Source of the DNA: Pedobacter hartonius
Lineage (GTDB): Bacteria; Bacteroidota; Bacteroidia; Sphingobacteriales; Sphingobacteriaceae
DNA: 64,000 nucleotides
Assembly: GCF_900107535.1 (NCBI RefSeq)
Contig: NZ_FNRA01000005.1
Coordinates: 310,001-374,000 of the forward strand
Reading direction: 5' to 3'
In this document: piece by piece, positions 47,477-55,607 of the stretch
Layout of the letters: each line of letters starts with the position of its first letter
Numbering within the stretch: position 1 is the stretch's first letter
Program-made: the position numbers and the translations under genes
Notes under the pieces: model-generated
What the model was told of the DNA's origin: nothing
The model's input: the letters and a program-made list of their open reading frames with translations, nothing else
Database searches by the model: none

Positions 47477-48051
47477 TGGAACCAGAAAAGATTAAAGAGA
47501 GCATCATTAGAGCTGCTAAGGAGTTATTCAGGAAATATGGGTATCACAAGACAAGTGTGAATGAGATCGCAAAAAAGGCAAAGATCGCTAAAGCTACTAT
47601 CTATAAATACTTTGAGAGCAAAGAACAGGTACTGGATGCCATTCTAATGGATTACCTGGACCTTAACCTCCACGAAATCTTAAAAAATAAAGCTCAGTTT
47701 GTTGACGAGGAGGAACACCTCAAAGCCCTGGTCATGAAAACCTGCAGGCTCACTTATACCGTATGCAACGAATTCATTGGCTGGGATTTTGTAAGGGAAA
47801 ATGCAAACTCCCAGGAATTTCTTAAACATTTGTCAGATCAGCTGGAATCGCTCCTGCTCTCGGCCTACCTCGGCCTTGATCATTTTAAAAATAATCCTTC
47901 CAGAAGAGAGGGGCTTGCGTTCCTGCTAAAAGCGAGCAAGAGCATAGTTTTTTCCTTCGCATTCACATCGGTCAGTGATTCTGACGTCCGCAAAAATTTC
48001 GTGAGTTTCCAAAAGGAGATATTGCCTTTCTTAGTGAAAGCCGCCCTTTAA
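47476..48051 (+). CDS. TetR/AcrR-family transcriptional regulator
   Basis: 191 residues. The N-terminal helix-turn-helix (about 5-50: AAKELFRKYGYHKTSVNEIAKKAKIAKATIYKYF) is shown by ELFRKYGYHKTSVNEIAKK and ATIYKYFESKEQVL; the C-terminal all-helical domain binds an unknown ligand. The ATG overlaps the stop of the preceding lipoprotein gene (TGATG). Target genes may include its own operon or a divergent unit. Confidence 0.88.
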   Translation: MEPEKIKESIIRAAKELFRKYGYHKTSVNEIAKKAKIAKATIYKYFESKEQVLDAILMDYLDLNLHEILKNKAQFVDEEEHLKALVMKTCRLTYTVCNEFIGWDFVRENANSQEFLKHLSDQLESLLLSAYLGLDHFKNNPSRREGLAFLLKASKSIVFSFAFTSVSDSDVRKNFVSFQKEILPFLVKAAL

Positions 48052-48151
48052 CGCCCAGATATTATCCAAACGATAATTTGTAGTTGTCCTTTATATACCG
48101 ATTTGGTTTTTGGTATATAAACAGTTATATTTAGCCATAACGTCGTTTGAA

Positions 48152-48262
48152 ATGAGTAAAGAGGTATTAGAAATTTCTATTTTAGTAGACGAAAAATTTG
48201 ATGTGCACTTTAACCTTACAGAAGGCTTTTTGGGGATAATCCTTAGCGTTTTTGGTAAGTAA
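48152..48262 (+). CDS. Possible small protein, 36 residues
   Basis: ATG 48152 to TAA 48262, starting MSKEVLEISILVDEKF and ending in a hydrophobic GFLGIILSVFGK. A promoter-like pair TTTG-N20-TATATTTA lies about 20-50 bases before it, ending near 48134. The C-terminal segment could be a short membrane anchor. Support is the promoter and frame only. Confidence 0.35.
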   Translation: MSKEVLEISILVDEKFDVHFNLTEGFLGIILSVFGK

Positions 48263-48352
48263 TTCTGACATTGGATAAAGGATTAAAGGGTGTAAATCTC
48301 ATCCCGGTAAAATCCCTGTGCCTAAAAAATAGGAACTGTTAAATACAAGCTT

Positions 48353-48360
48353 TAGCTTTG
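48353..48360 (+). promoter_or_regulatory. Promoter -7 box of rlmD
   Basis: Exact match TAGCTTTG, ending 7 bases before ATG 48368. The expected transcription start is at or next to the start codon: probable leaderless mRNA. Confidence 0.55.
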
Positions 48361-48367
48361 CAGCAGA

Positions 48368-49783
48368 ATGAGTAGAAATAGAAAAGCTGGAACAGTTACT
48401 ATCCTTCCCAACTTGAGTATCATTGATATTGCTGAAGAGGGCAAAGGAGTAGCGAAAGCAGACGAGTTAGTCGTGTTTGTAGATAAAGCCGTGCCAGGTG
48501 ATATCGTTGATGTAAAAATTGTAAAAAAGAAAAAGAATTTTGCAGAGGCCGTTATTGAAACGTTGCACACTGCCTCTGAATTGAGGACGGATCCGTTCTG
48601 CCAGCATTTTGGAACCTGTGGTGGTTGTAAATGGCAGCATATGCAGTATGATGCACAGTTACACTTTAAACAGAAAAATGTGGAAGCTGCATTGCAACGT
48701 CTGGCAAAAGTAGATATCTCTTCAATGGAACCTATTCTGGGCTCTGCAGAAAATAAATACTATAGAAATAAACTGGAATACACTTTTTCTAATAAACGCT
48801 GGCTAAATCAGCATGACATGGATGATCGGGATGACCTGGAAATGAATGCCCTCGGGTTTCATGTGCCCTTGCGTTTTGACAAGATCCTTGACATTCAGCA
48901 CTGCTATCTGCAGGCAGAGCCATCCAATACATTGAGAAACCAGGTACGTGGTTATGCCCTGAGAACCGGATTGAGTTTTTATGACCTTCGTAACCATGAA
49001 GGAAACCTCAGAAATCTGATTATCAGAACCTCCTCAACCGGCGAAGTAATGGTAGTGGTAGTGTTTGCCTTTGTGGAACAGGAACAGGTAGACGGACTGA
49101 TGGAGTACCTGAAGCTAAATTTCCCTGAGATCACCTCCTTGCTTTATATCATCAATCAGAAAAAGAATGATACTATTTTTGACCAGGACGTCATCACTTA
49201 CGCTGGCAGAGACTATATTTTCGAAGAAATGGAGGGGCTTAAATTTAAAATCGGCGCCAAATCTTTCTACCAGACCAACTCTCTGCAGGCCCATGAATTG
49301 TACAAGATCACGAAAGACTTTGCAGGGTTCAGCGGTGATGAACTGGTGTATGATCTCTATACCGGGGCAGGTACCATCGCCAACTTTATTGCAGGCAGTG
49401 TAAGGAAGGTAATTGGGGTAGAATATGTGCCGACGGCCATCGAAGATGCAAAATTCAATTCTGAGCTGAACGGTATTGATAATACTGTATTTTATGCCGG
49501 TGATATGAAAGACATCCTGACTACCGCATTCATTAATACACATGGTAAACCTGACGTGGTGATCACGGACCCCCCGCGTGCAGGTATGCATGCTGATGTG
49601 GTACAGCGTCTGCTGGAAATGGAAGCTGAAAAGATCGTGTATGTAAGCTGCAACGCGGCTACACAAGCCAGGGACCTGGCTTTGTTAAAAGAGAAATATG
49701 AAGTAAGCCGTATCAGACCGGTTGATATGTTTCCGCATACCCAGCATGTGGAAAATGTGGTTTTATTAAACCTGATCAAATAG
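48368..49783 (+). CDS. rlmD: 23S rRNA (uracil-C5)-methyltransferase RlmD
   Basis: 471 residues. N-terminal TRAM RNA-binding domain (about 15-75: DIAEEGKGVAKADELVVFVD), a four-cysteine iron-sulfur site (DPFCQHFGTCGGCKWQHM with a later Cys), and a SAM-dependent methyltransferase core with YDLYTGAGTI, TDPPRAGMH and the catalytic cysteine in YVSCNAATQARDL. It methylates U in 23S rRNA (U1939 or U747 group); family members RlmC/RlmD are hard to separate. The next gene follows 25 bases later. Confidence 0.9.
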   Translation: MSRNRKAGTVTILPNLSIIDIAEEGKGVAKADELVVFVDKAVPGDIVDVKIVKKKKNFAEAVIETLHTASELRTDPFCQHFGTCGGCKWQHMQYDAQLHFKQKNVEAALQRLAKVDISSMEPILGSAENKYYRNKLEYTFSNKRWLNQHDMDDRDDLEMNALGFHVPLRFDKILDIQHCYLQAEPSNTLRNQVRGYALRTGLSFYDLRNHEGNLRNLIIRTSSTGEVMVVVVFAFVEQEQVDGLMEYLKLNFPEITSLLYIINQKKNDTIFDQDVITYAGRDYIFEEMEGLKFKIGAKSFYQTNSLQAHELYKITKDFAGFSGDELVYDLYTGAGTIANFIAGSVRKVIGVEYVPTAIEDAKFNSELNGIDNTVFYAGDMKDILTTAFINTHGKPDVVITDPPRAGMHADVVQRLLEMEAEKIVYVSCNAATQARDLALLKEKYEVSRIRPVDMFPHTQHVENVVLLNLIK

Positions 49784-49808
49784 TTTTATACATTAAAATA
49801 AGTAATAG

Positions 49809-50213
49809 ATGGATATAGAAGAGTTAATGCCCCAGCAGCCGGAAGAAGCAGGAAAAGATAAAAAGGTTAGCCCGCTGGTAAGCCTGGAGAAGGACCTTGA
49901 ACTATATAAGGAATCGATTCATGAGATCGCCGTAGAAATCATCGCAGAGGGCATCTCGAAACACCCGATATTCGTTGCACATCAGCATACCGTGTCTATA
50001 GGCGAAATGATCCTGAACAGGGAGGAGCTAAATACCAACTGGACCATCCAGGCTTCCATGTTTGAGGAATTTGTGGAAAAGGGAATTATCAAACCTGAGT
50101 ACAAGGAATTGTTCCTGAAAGCTTATAAAAAACCAGAAGACTATATGTGCGTGTTCGTAATTGTTCCTGAAGGGGCTAATTTTATTTATTATCCTTATCA
50201 CGCAAAACGATAG
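49809..50213 (+). CDS. Conserved protein of unknown function
   Basis: 134 residues, soluble, no signal peptide. The N-terminus is acidic and Pro-rich (MDIEELMPQQPEEAGKDKK), followed by helices (VSLEKDLELYKESIHEIAVE) and a short beta part ending FVIVPEGANFIYYPYHAKR. No family is recognised. It lies 25 bases after rlmD on the same strand, so it is probably co-transcribed with it. Convergent with the DUF2807 gene. Confidence 0.5.
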   Translation: MDIEELMPQQPEEAGKDKKVSPLVSLEKDLELYKESIHEIAVEIIAEGISKHPIFVAHQHTVSIGEMILNREELNTNWTIQASMFEEFVEKGIIKPEYKELFLKAYKKPEDYMCVFVIVPEGANFIYYPYHAKR

Positions 50214-50253
50214 GTTGCAGAGTTTATCCGTAGCGGTGCATTTAAAATTGGTA

Positions 50254-50976
50254 CTAATCCATCTTTTTTACTGTACCGCTTTTGGCACCTGAATAGTTTT
50301 GAAGTGAAGGATTGCCTTTGTAATGGATATTGCTTCCGCTGTTTGAGGTAGTTTCGAGTTCCTTGCTGACATTTATTTTTAGATCAGCACCCGAACTTGC
50401 GGTTACCGTTGCATAGTCTGTAGCCAGCTCAATTGCGTTTACCCGGCTGGCAGAGCTGGCTTCCAGTTTCATCCGGGCAGCCGTTCCTTTTAGCAATGCT
50501 GATGCGCCACTGCTGGTTTTTAAATGTAATTCCGGACATTCGACAGCAGCCGTGACAATGGCACCTGATGATACAGAAATGTCAAGACCGGGTGTTTTTA
50601 ACGTATTCTCTGTTTTTACTGAGCTTCCATCGCTGGCCTCAATGACATTCAGGTTTTTATAGGTGATAAATACTTTGGCTGTTCTGTTTAGCCATCTTTT
50701 TTTTTTGCTTCTGACTAATCCCCATTTGACATTCAGGCTATTTCCTGTCTGCTCCACTAATACCACATCGATCAGGGTTTCATCCGCAACTATCTTTGCG
50801 GATTCGACGGCGCCCTGCGTGATGATCAGTTCAATTCCTGTAGTAGTATGGATTTCCGAAAAATCCCTCACAGGTACTTCTTTAGACTGCTGAATTTGCG
50901 CTCTCAGCACCGGAGCGCTAATGCATAACATCATGACTAAGGATAAAGCGGGTTTAATTAGATCTGGTAATTTCAT
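50254..50976 (-). CDS. DUF2807 (head GIN domain) protein, copy 1
   Basis: 240 residues with a signal peptide (LIKPALSLVMMLCISAPV, cleavage near LRAQ). The beta-helix-like DUF2807 domain is made of repeats such as LNVIEASDGSSVKTE, ISVSSGAIVTA, LKTSSGASALLKG and ASSGADLKIN, ending in a strand with SNSGSNIHYKG. The domain is common in Bacteroidota in the periplasm or outer membrane; no function is known. It is a paralogue of the next gene upstream, from which a hairpin separates it. Confidence 0.82.
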   Translation of the reverse strand: MKLPDLIKPALSLVMMLCISAPVLRAQIQQSKEVPVRDFSEIHTTTGIELIITQGAVESAKIVADETLIDVVLVEQTGNSLNVKWGLVRSKKKRWLNRTAKVFITYKNLNVIEASDGSSVKTENTLKTPGLDISVSSGAIVTAAVECPELHLKTSSGASALLKGTAARMKLEASSASRVNAIELATDYATVTASSGADLKINVSKELETTSNSGSNIHYKGNPSLQNYSGAKSGTVKKMD

Positions 50977-51018
50977 ATGATGGTTTATTTCAATAGAGCT
51001 GCTTATGAGATAACGTAT

Positions 51019-51049
51019 AAACCCTTGTTTATGTATAAAACAAGGGTTT
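51019..51049. terminator. Hairpin between the two DUF2807 genes
   Basis: AAACCCTTGTTT (51019-51030) is a perfect inverted repeat of AAACAAGGGTTT (51038-51049), with a 7-base loop. It probably ends the first copy's transcript. Confidence 0.7.
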
Positions 51050-51105
51050 AGTATGCTGGCATATCAGCCGTAAAATAAAGCAATTTTATGGGTAATTACA
51101 CTATA

Positions 51106-51822
51106 CTAGTTTATTCTCGATACGCTTGAACTCCTCTCATTACTGTTGTTCTTTAAAGCTGCCGCACCCTTATAACGGATATTGCTTCCGCTGCTGGTAT
51201 GGGTCTCCAGTCCTTTGATCACGTTGATCTTTATGTCGGCACCGGAACTGGTATTCGCTCTGGCGTACTCGGTTGACAGGCCCAGTGCATCTACAGAACT
51301 TCCTGAGCTGGATTCTATCTGCATATTGGTAGCAGATCCTGCCAGTGAAGCGGAAGCTCCGCTGCTGGTTTGCAGTTGCAGGTCGCTGCATGATATTTTT
51401 GCATCCATACTGGCTCCTGAAGATACCGAGGCATTCAGCCGGTCAGTTTTTAATGTGTTTTCAGTTCTTAGCGAACTTCCGCTGCTTGCCGATATGCTGT
51501 TTAGCTTTTTGTACGTAATGTATACTTTGGCACTCTTATTTTTCCACATTTTACTCATGCCCCAGTTTTCTTTCCAGCCCACCTTCACACGGTTTCCGCT
51601 TTTTTCTACAACCACTTCGTTAATCACGTCGTCGTTAGCCACTATTTTTGCAGATTCAGCTGCTCCTTGTGTGATATGCAGTTCTATTCCGGCAGCAACC
51701 GAAACTTCCGAGAAATTACTTACAGAAACGTTTTTGGTTTCCTGCGCTTTTAAGGAAAGGCCGCTCACCGCGACTGTAATCAGGCATAGTAATGCCGATT
51801 TTATTAAGGATAATGATTTCAT
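51106..51822 (-). CDS. DUF2807 (head GIN domain) protein, copy 2
   Basis: 238 residues, same layout as the gene at 50254: signal peptide, VSNFSEVSVAAGIELHITQGA, then GSS/SGAS repeats such as ASSGSSLRTENTLK and TSSGSNIRYKG. The high similarity over the whole length points to a tandem duplication. Its start lies about 135 bases before the divergent phosphoribosyltransferase gene. Confidence 0.82.
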   Translation of the reverse strand: MKSLSLIKSALLCLITVAVSGLSLKAQETKNVSVSNFSEVSVAAGIELHITQGAAESAKIVANDDVINEVVVEKSGNRVKVGWKENWGMSKMWKNKSAKVYITYKKLNSISASSGSSLRTENTLKTDRLNASVSSGASMDAKISCSDLQLQTSSGASASLAGSATNMQIESSSGSSVDALGLSTEYARANTSSGADIKINVIKGLETHTSSGSNIRYKGAAALKNNSNERSSSVSRIN

Positions 51823-51958
51823 ATCAATTATTTTATTTAGGATTATCTAAATTAGACGCCTGACTAGTCCAAACGTTGCAGCGTTTTGAAATTATTTTTC
51901 TGATATTTGATTTACAACCTTAAAATCCTTCTTTTTGCGGGATAACAAACATTTACAA

Positions 51959-52468
51959 ATGGCCGATTCACGATTACTTATTTTAGATAAAAAACAGATC
52001 CAGCAAAAGATCAACCGTATGGCTTACCAGATATTGGAAGACAATTTAAATGAGAAAGAAATTGTGCTTGCAGGTATCTGGGACAGGGGATATAAGCTCG
52101 CCCTGCGCTTAAAAAATATCTTGCTTGAAATATCGGATCTGAAAGTAACCATGTTTAAAATTGATCTGGAGAAAGATAAAAGCCACCTTTCTGTAGTTAC
52201 TGACCCTGAGCCGGGAAAAGTGAAGAACAAGGTAATTATCCTGGTAGACGATGTATTGAACAGCGGTAAAACACTGGCCTATGGTTTTGGTGTTTTCCTC
52301 AACACTCCCCATAAAAAAATACGCACAGTAGTGCTGGTAGACAGAAGTCATAAGATCTTCCCGGTGGCGACGGATTTTGTAGGCTTACAAATGGCTACCG
52401 TATTAAAAGAACATGTGGATGTGGTACTGGATGTTGAAGGGCAGGAGGATGGTGTTTATTTAAGCTGA
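51959..52468 (+). CDS. Phosphoribosyltransferase (PyrR-like)
   Basis: 169 residues from ATG 51959. The PRPP-binding loop is VIILVDDVLNSGKTL; the pattern with ILDKKQIQQKINRMAYQIL at the N-terminus and a PVATDFVG block resembles PyrR/hypoxanthine-type phosphoribosyltransferases. It may be a pyrimidine regulator or a salvage enzyme; no pyr genes are near. It is 2 bases from the next gene, implying an operon. Confidence 0.75.
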   Translation: MADSRLLILDKKQIQQKINRMAYQILEDNLNEKEIVLAGIWDRGYKLALRLKNILLEISDLKVTMFKIDLEKDKSHLSVVTDPEPGKVKNKVIILVDDVLNSGKTLAYGFGVFLNTPHKKIRTVVLVDRSHKIFPVATDFVGLQMATVLKEHVDVVLDVEGQEDGVYLS

Positions 52469-52470
52469 TT

Positions 52471-53514
52471 ATGCTTAACCTGGCATTCATCTATATCATC
52501 CTTATATTCCTGGTACTTCGCTTTTCGGTTACTTTATTCAATTTTTTATCTAATCCAAAGTTGGGGAAGTACGGAAGGCATTTTTCAAATCAGGTATCTG
52601 TAATTATCACTGGTACACATGATGCAGAGGCCCTGATCAATATGCTGCATGCTTTAAGGGAACAGGATTATCAGCATATAGAAGTGATTGTTTCGCAACC
52701 TGCGCAATATAAAACAAATGCGGCGGTTAAAGCTATTTGTGCAGCTGATTCCCGCTTTCAGCTCAGAAAAAAAAGTTCTTTTCATGCGGAGGAAACTACC
52801 GGCGACTATATTCTTTTCCTGGAACCAAATGTTCTTGTGCATAACGGATTGATCAACAGTCTGATCTACAGAACAAAGGTGTTCAACCTGGCGTTACTTA
52901 ATATTATCCCCACGCAATCTGTCTCAGGTATTGTGAACTATGTACTGCTTCCCCTCAGTGATTTTGTACTGCTCAACCTGATCCCCTTAAGGCTGGTGCG
53001 CTTATTTTCGAGCCCTGTATTTTCTGCAGGTGGCAGCGAATGCATGTTTTTTGATGCCGGGATCTATAAGGCCTATAACTGGCAGCAAAAGGTAGGGCGA
53101 GAGGCTCCTGAAGCAATGGAAGTGGTAAGGGCGGTAAAACAGGAAGGTTATAAGGTAGAAACCCTGCTCGGGTATAAACTGATTTCTGTGCCGGGAACCC
53201 GGAGAACAAATGGTTTGTTTCTTAAAACCGGTCAGCACCTGCTAGAAACTTTTGGCAATAATATTTTCGCTGCCTTTTTGTATCTCGTTCTTGTGGTGGC
53301 GGGGCCTCTGGTCATGCTGCTAAATTATGAATACAGCCTCCTCATTCTTCCTGTAGGCCTCATTTTTCTCAGCAGGATCATGATCTCCTTTTTATCCGGG
53401 CAGAATCCTGTGTGGAATGTTCTGCTCCATCCCCTGCAGATGTTGTTTTTAATGGGCTCCCTGATCACTGAGATCTATACACAACTTATTCGGCTCATCA
53501 GAGAGAAGATGTAA
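52471..53514 (+). CDS. Membrane-anchored glycosyltransferase-like protein
   Basis: 347 residues. An N-terminal membrane helix (IYIILIFLVLRFSVTLF), a GT2-like Rossmann part with VSVIITGTHDAEALINMLH and a degenerate DxD-like region (LFLEPNVLVHNG), then two or three helices near the C-terminus (FAAFLYLVLVVAGPLVMLL). It resembles family-2 glycosyltransferases of the CrtQ/hyaluronan type but lacks a clean DxD, so activity and acceptor are uncertain. It begins 2 bases after the phosphoribosyltransferase stop. Confidence 0.6.
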   Translation: MLNLAFIYIILIFLVLRFSVTLFNFLSNPKLGKYGRHFSNQVSVIITGTHDAEALINMLHALREQDYQHIEVIVSQPAQYKTNAAVKAICAADSRFQLRKKSSFHAEETTGDYILFLEPNVLVHNGLINSLIYRTKVFNLALLNIIPTQSVSGIVNYVLLPLSDFVLLNLIPLRLVRLFSSPVFSAGGSECMFFDAGIYKAYNWQQKVGREAPEAMEVVRAVKQEGYKVETLLGYKLISVPGTRRTNGLFLKTGQHLLETFGNNIFAAFLYLVLVVAGPLVMLLNYEYSLLILPVGLIFLSRIMISFLSGQNPVWNVLLHPLQMLFLMGSLITEIYTQLIRLIREKM

Positions 53515-53535
53515 TGATATAAAACTCTTTTTGTG

Positions 53536-53543
53536 TAATTTTG
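53536..53543 (+). promoter_or_regulatory. Promoter -7 box of ispH
   Basis: TAATTTTG fits TAnnTTTG. It stands after the end of the glycosyltransferase gene, so a start upstream at 53531 is unlikely. Confidence 0.45.
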
Positions 53544-53563
53544 TTGGTAAATGCAATGGGACA

Positions 53564-54436
53564 ATGGCAATTGAAAAAATAAGTGATATGAAATATGATT
53601 TGGCCGTTACTATCGATAAAGCTTCAGGTTTTTGTTTCGGGGTGGTGTATGCGATAGAAATGGCCGAAGATATTCTGGCCGAAGAGGATTATTTATACTG
53701 CCTCGGTGATATTGTGCACAATGATGAAGAGGTGAGGCGTTTAACTGACAAGGGCTTAAGAATCATAGACCATGAACAGCTTGCTCTGCTTCATAATGAA
53801 AAAGTGCTGATCCGTGCACATGGTGAGGCCCCGTCTACCTATCAGCTGGCCCTTGAAAATCAACTTATTTTAATAGATGCATCTTGTCCGGTAGTACTAA
53901 AATTGCAGAACAGGATCAAAAACTCATATGACGACAGGGAGCAGATCCTGATCTTCGGAAAACATGGCCATGCCGAGGTAATTGGCCTTCAGGGACAAAC
54001 TGATGGTAATGCCATTGTATTTCAGGATCTCGCGGAATTAGACCATGTGGACCTGCCGGCTAAATTTACGCTGTATAGCCAGACCACCAAAAGCACCGAA
54101 AAATTCTACCATATCAAAGAGCAGCTGCTGAGCAGGGGATATGAAGTAAAGGCCAATGATACGATTTGCAGGCAGGTATCAAACCGGTATGAAGATCTTG
54201 AAAAATTTGTGCTGAACTATGACAGAATCATTTTTGTATCGGGTAAAAAATCATCAAATGGCAAAGTGCTTTATGATGTATGCAAAAAGTACAATGATAG
54301 CTCATATTTCATTTCCAGTAGCGATGAACTCGATCTGAGCTGGTTTAACCCCAATGACAAAATAGGCATATGTGGTGCTACCTCAACGCCTATGTGGCTA
54401 ATGGAACAGGTAAAAGCAGAGCTGGAGTCGTTTTAA
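53564..54436 (+). CDS. ispH: 4-hydroxy-3-methylbut-2-enyl diphosphate reductase
   Basis: 290 residues from ATG 53564; ATG 53588 is an alternative. The three iron-sulfur cysteines are in GFCFGVVYA, IDASCPVVLK and DTICRQVSNR; the conserved histidines are in DIVHNDEEV and RAHGE. It makes IPP and DMAPP in the last step of the MEP isoprenoid pathway. The -7 box at 53536 supports a start after about 53550. Confidence 0.94.
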   Translation: MAIEKISDMKYDLAVTIDKASGFCFGVVYAIEMAEDILAEEDYLYCLGDIVHNDEEVRRLTDKGLRIIDHEQLALLHNEKVLIRAHGEAPSTYQLALENQLILIDASCPVVLKLQNRIKNSYDDREQILIFGKHGHAEVIGLQGQTDGNAIVFQDLAELDHVDLPAKFTLYSQTTKSTEKFYHIKEQLLSRGYEVKANDTICRQVSNRYEDLEKFVLNYDRIIFVSGKKSSNGKVLYDVCKKYNDSSYFISSSDELDLSWFNPNDKIGICGATSTPMWLMEQVKAELESF

Positions 54437-54501
54437 TCAATTTTGTTCATCATTAAAAAGTAATTATTGAACGGCCGTTTTCGTAGCCGATTCAGCGAGT
54501 G

Positions 54502-54509
54502 TATATTTG
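54502..54509 (+). promoter_or_regulatory. Promoter -7 box of hemH
   Basis: Exact match TATATTTG, 51 bases before ATG 54561. It argues against starts at or before 54507. Confidence 0.55.
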
Positions 54510-54560
54510 TTTCTTTATCAGTCTGAGATTTTTAATTCAGGTTGGTTTCTATTTGTATTT

Positions 54561-55607
54561 ATGGGAAAAAAGGGTGTTTTATTAGTGAATTTAGGGACTC
54601 CTGACAGTCCGGAGGTAAGTGACGTACGAAGATATCTTGATGAGTTCCTGATGGATGAGCGTGTGATCGATATTAATGCTTTCAACAGAACATTATTGGT
54701 TAAAGGTATCATTGTTCCGTTCCGGAGCCCGAAGACTTCAAAGTTATACAAAGAGATCTGGGATGAGAACGGCTCGCCCTTATTGTATTACAGTAAAATA
54801 CAGGCCGCTTTGGTTCAGGAACAGCTTGGACCGGATTACCACGTGGAGCTGGCTATGCGTTACCAGAGCCCTTCCATTGAAACAGCACTGGCAAATATGA
54901 AGGCCGGTCTGGTAGAAAGTATTCAGGTCATCCCCTTATTCCCCCAGTATGCTTCGGCAAGTACAGGTTCTGTTATTCAAAAAGTGATGGAGATCATTGG
55001 CAAATGGCAAACTATTCCGCCGATATCCTTTGTGAATTCCTTTCACGACAACGAGGTGATGATCGATACTTTTGCGGATAACGCGAGGAAATTCCAGCCT
55101 GAAACTTATGACCAGATCCTGTTCAGCTTTCACGGCCTCCCCGAGAGGCAGCTGAAAAAATGTGATCACTCCGGAAACCATTGCCTCAAAACGGAGAACT
55201 GCTGTGCTGCGTTAACGGATGTAAACAAATTCTGTTACTCTGCGCAGTGCCATGATACCGCCCGTCTGATTGCAGAGCGGTTAAATATACCTGAAGATAG
55301 GTATTCCGTGTGTTTCCAGTCAAGGCTGGGAAAAGAGCCCTGGGTGCAGCCTTATACGACTGATACGCTGAAAGCGTTGGCGGCCAGGGGAAAAAAGAGA
55401 CTGCTTGTGTTTTGTCCTGCTTTCGTGGCCGACTGTCTCGAGACCCTATACGAAGTTACTGTGGAATACGGTGAGGAATTCAAGGCACTGGGCGGTGAGG
55501 AAGTACAGCTGGTGCCCAGCTTAAATGATTCCCCGAAATGGATATCAGGGCTTGTGAAGATGGTTACAGACCAGCATTCATCTGTGTATACGTCTCCAGA
55601 TATTTAA
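54561..55607 (+). CDS. hemH: Ferrochelatase
   Basis: 348 residues from ATG 54561. It inserts iron into protoporphyrin IX. Visible are VLLVNLGTPDSPEV, the catalytic histidine in FSFHGLPERQ, a cysteine-rich stretch after it (HCLKTENCCAAL), the SRLGKEPWVQP block and the second catalytic site CPAFVADCLETLYE. Its last 44 bases overlap the end of waaA on the other strand. Confidence 0.95.
   Translation: MGKKGVLLVNLGTPDSPEVSDVRRYLDEFLMDERVIDINAFNRTLLVKGIIVPFRSPKTSKLYKEIWDENGSPLLYYSKIQAALVQEQLGPDYHVELAMRYQSPSIETALANMKAGLVESIQVIPLFPQYASASTGSVIQKVMEIIGKWQTIPPISFVNSFHDNEVMIDTFADNARKFQPETYDQILFSFHGLPERQLKKCDHSGNHCLKTENCCAALTDVNKFCYSAQCHDTARLIAERLNIPEDRYSVCFQSRLGKEPWVQPYTTDTLKALAARGKKRLLVFCPAFVADCLETLYEVTVEYGEEFKALGGEEVQLVPSLNDSPKWISGLVKMVTDQHSSVYTSPDI

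Noticed and set aside
53531..53563. Start of ispH at 53531.
   Set aside because: The codon is upstream of the -7 box and only 17 bases after the previous stop; the family starts near ATG 53564 or 53588.
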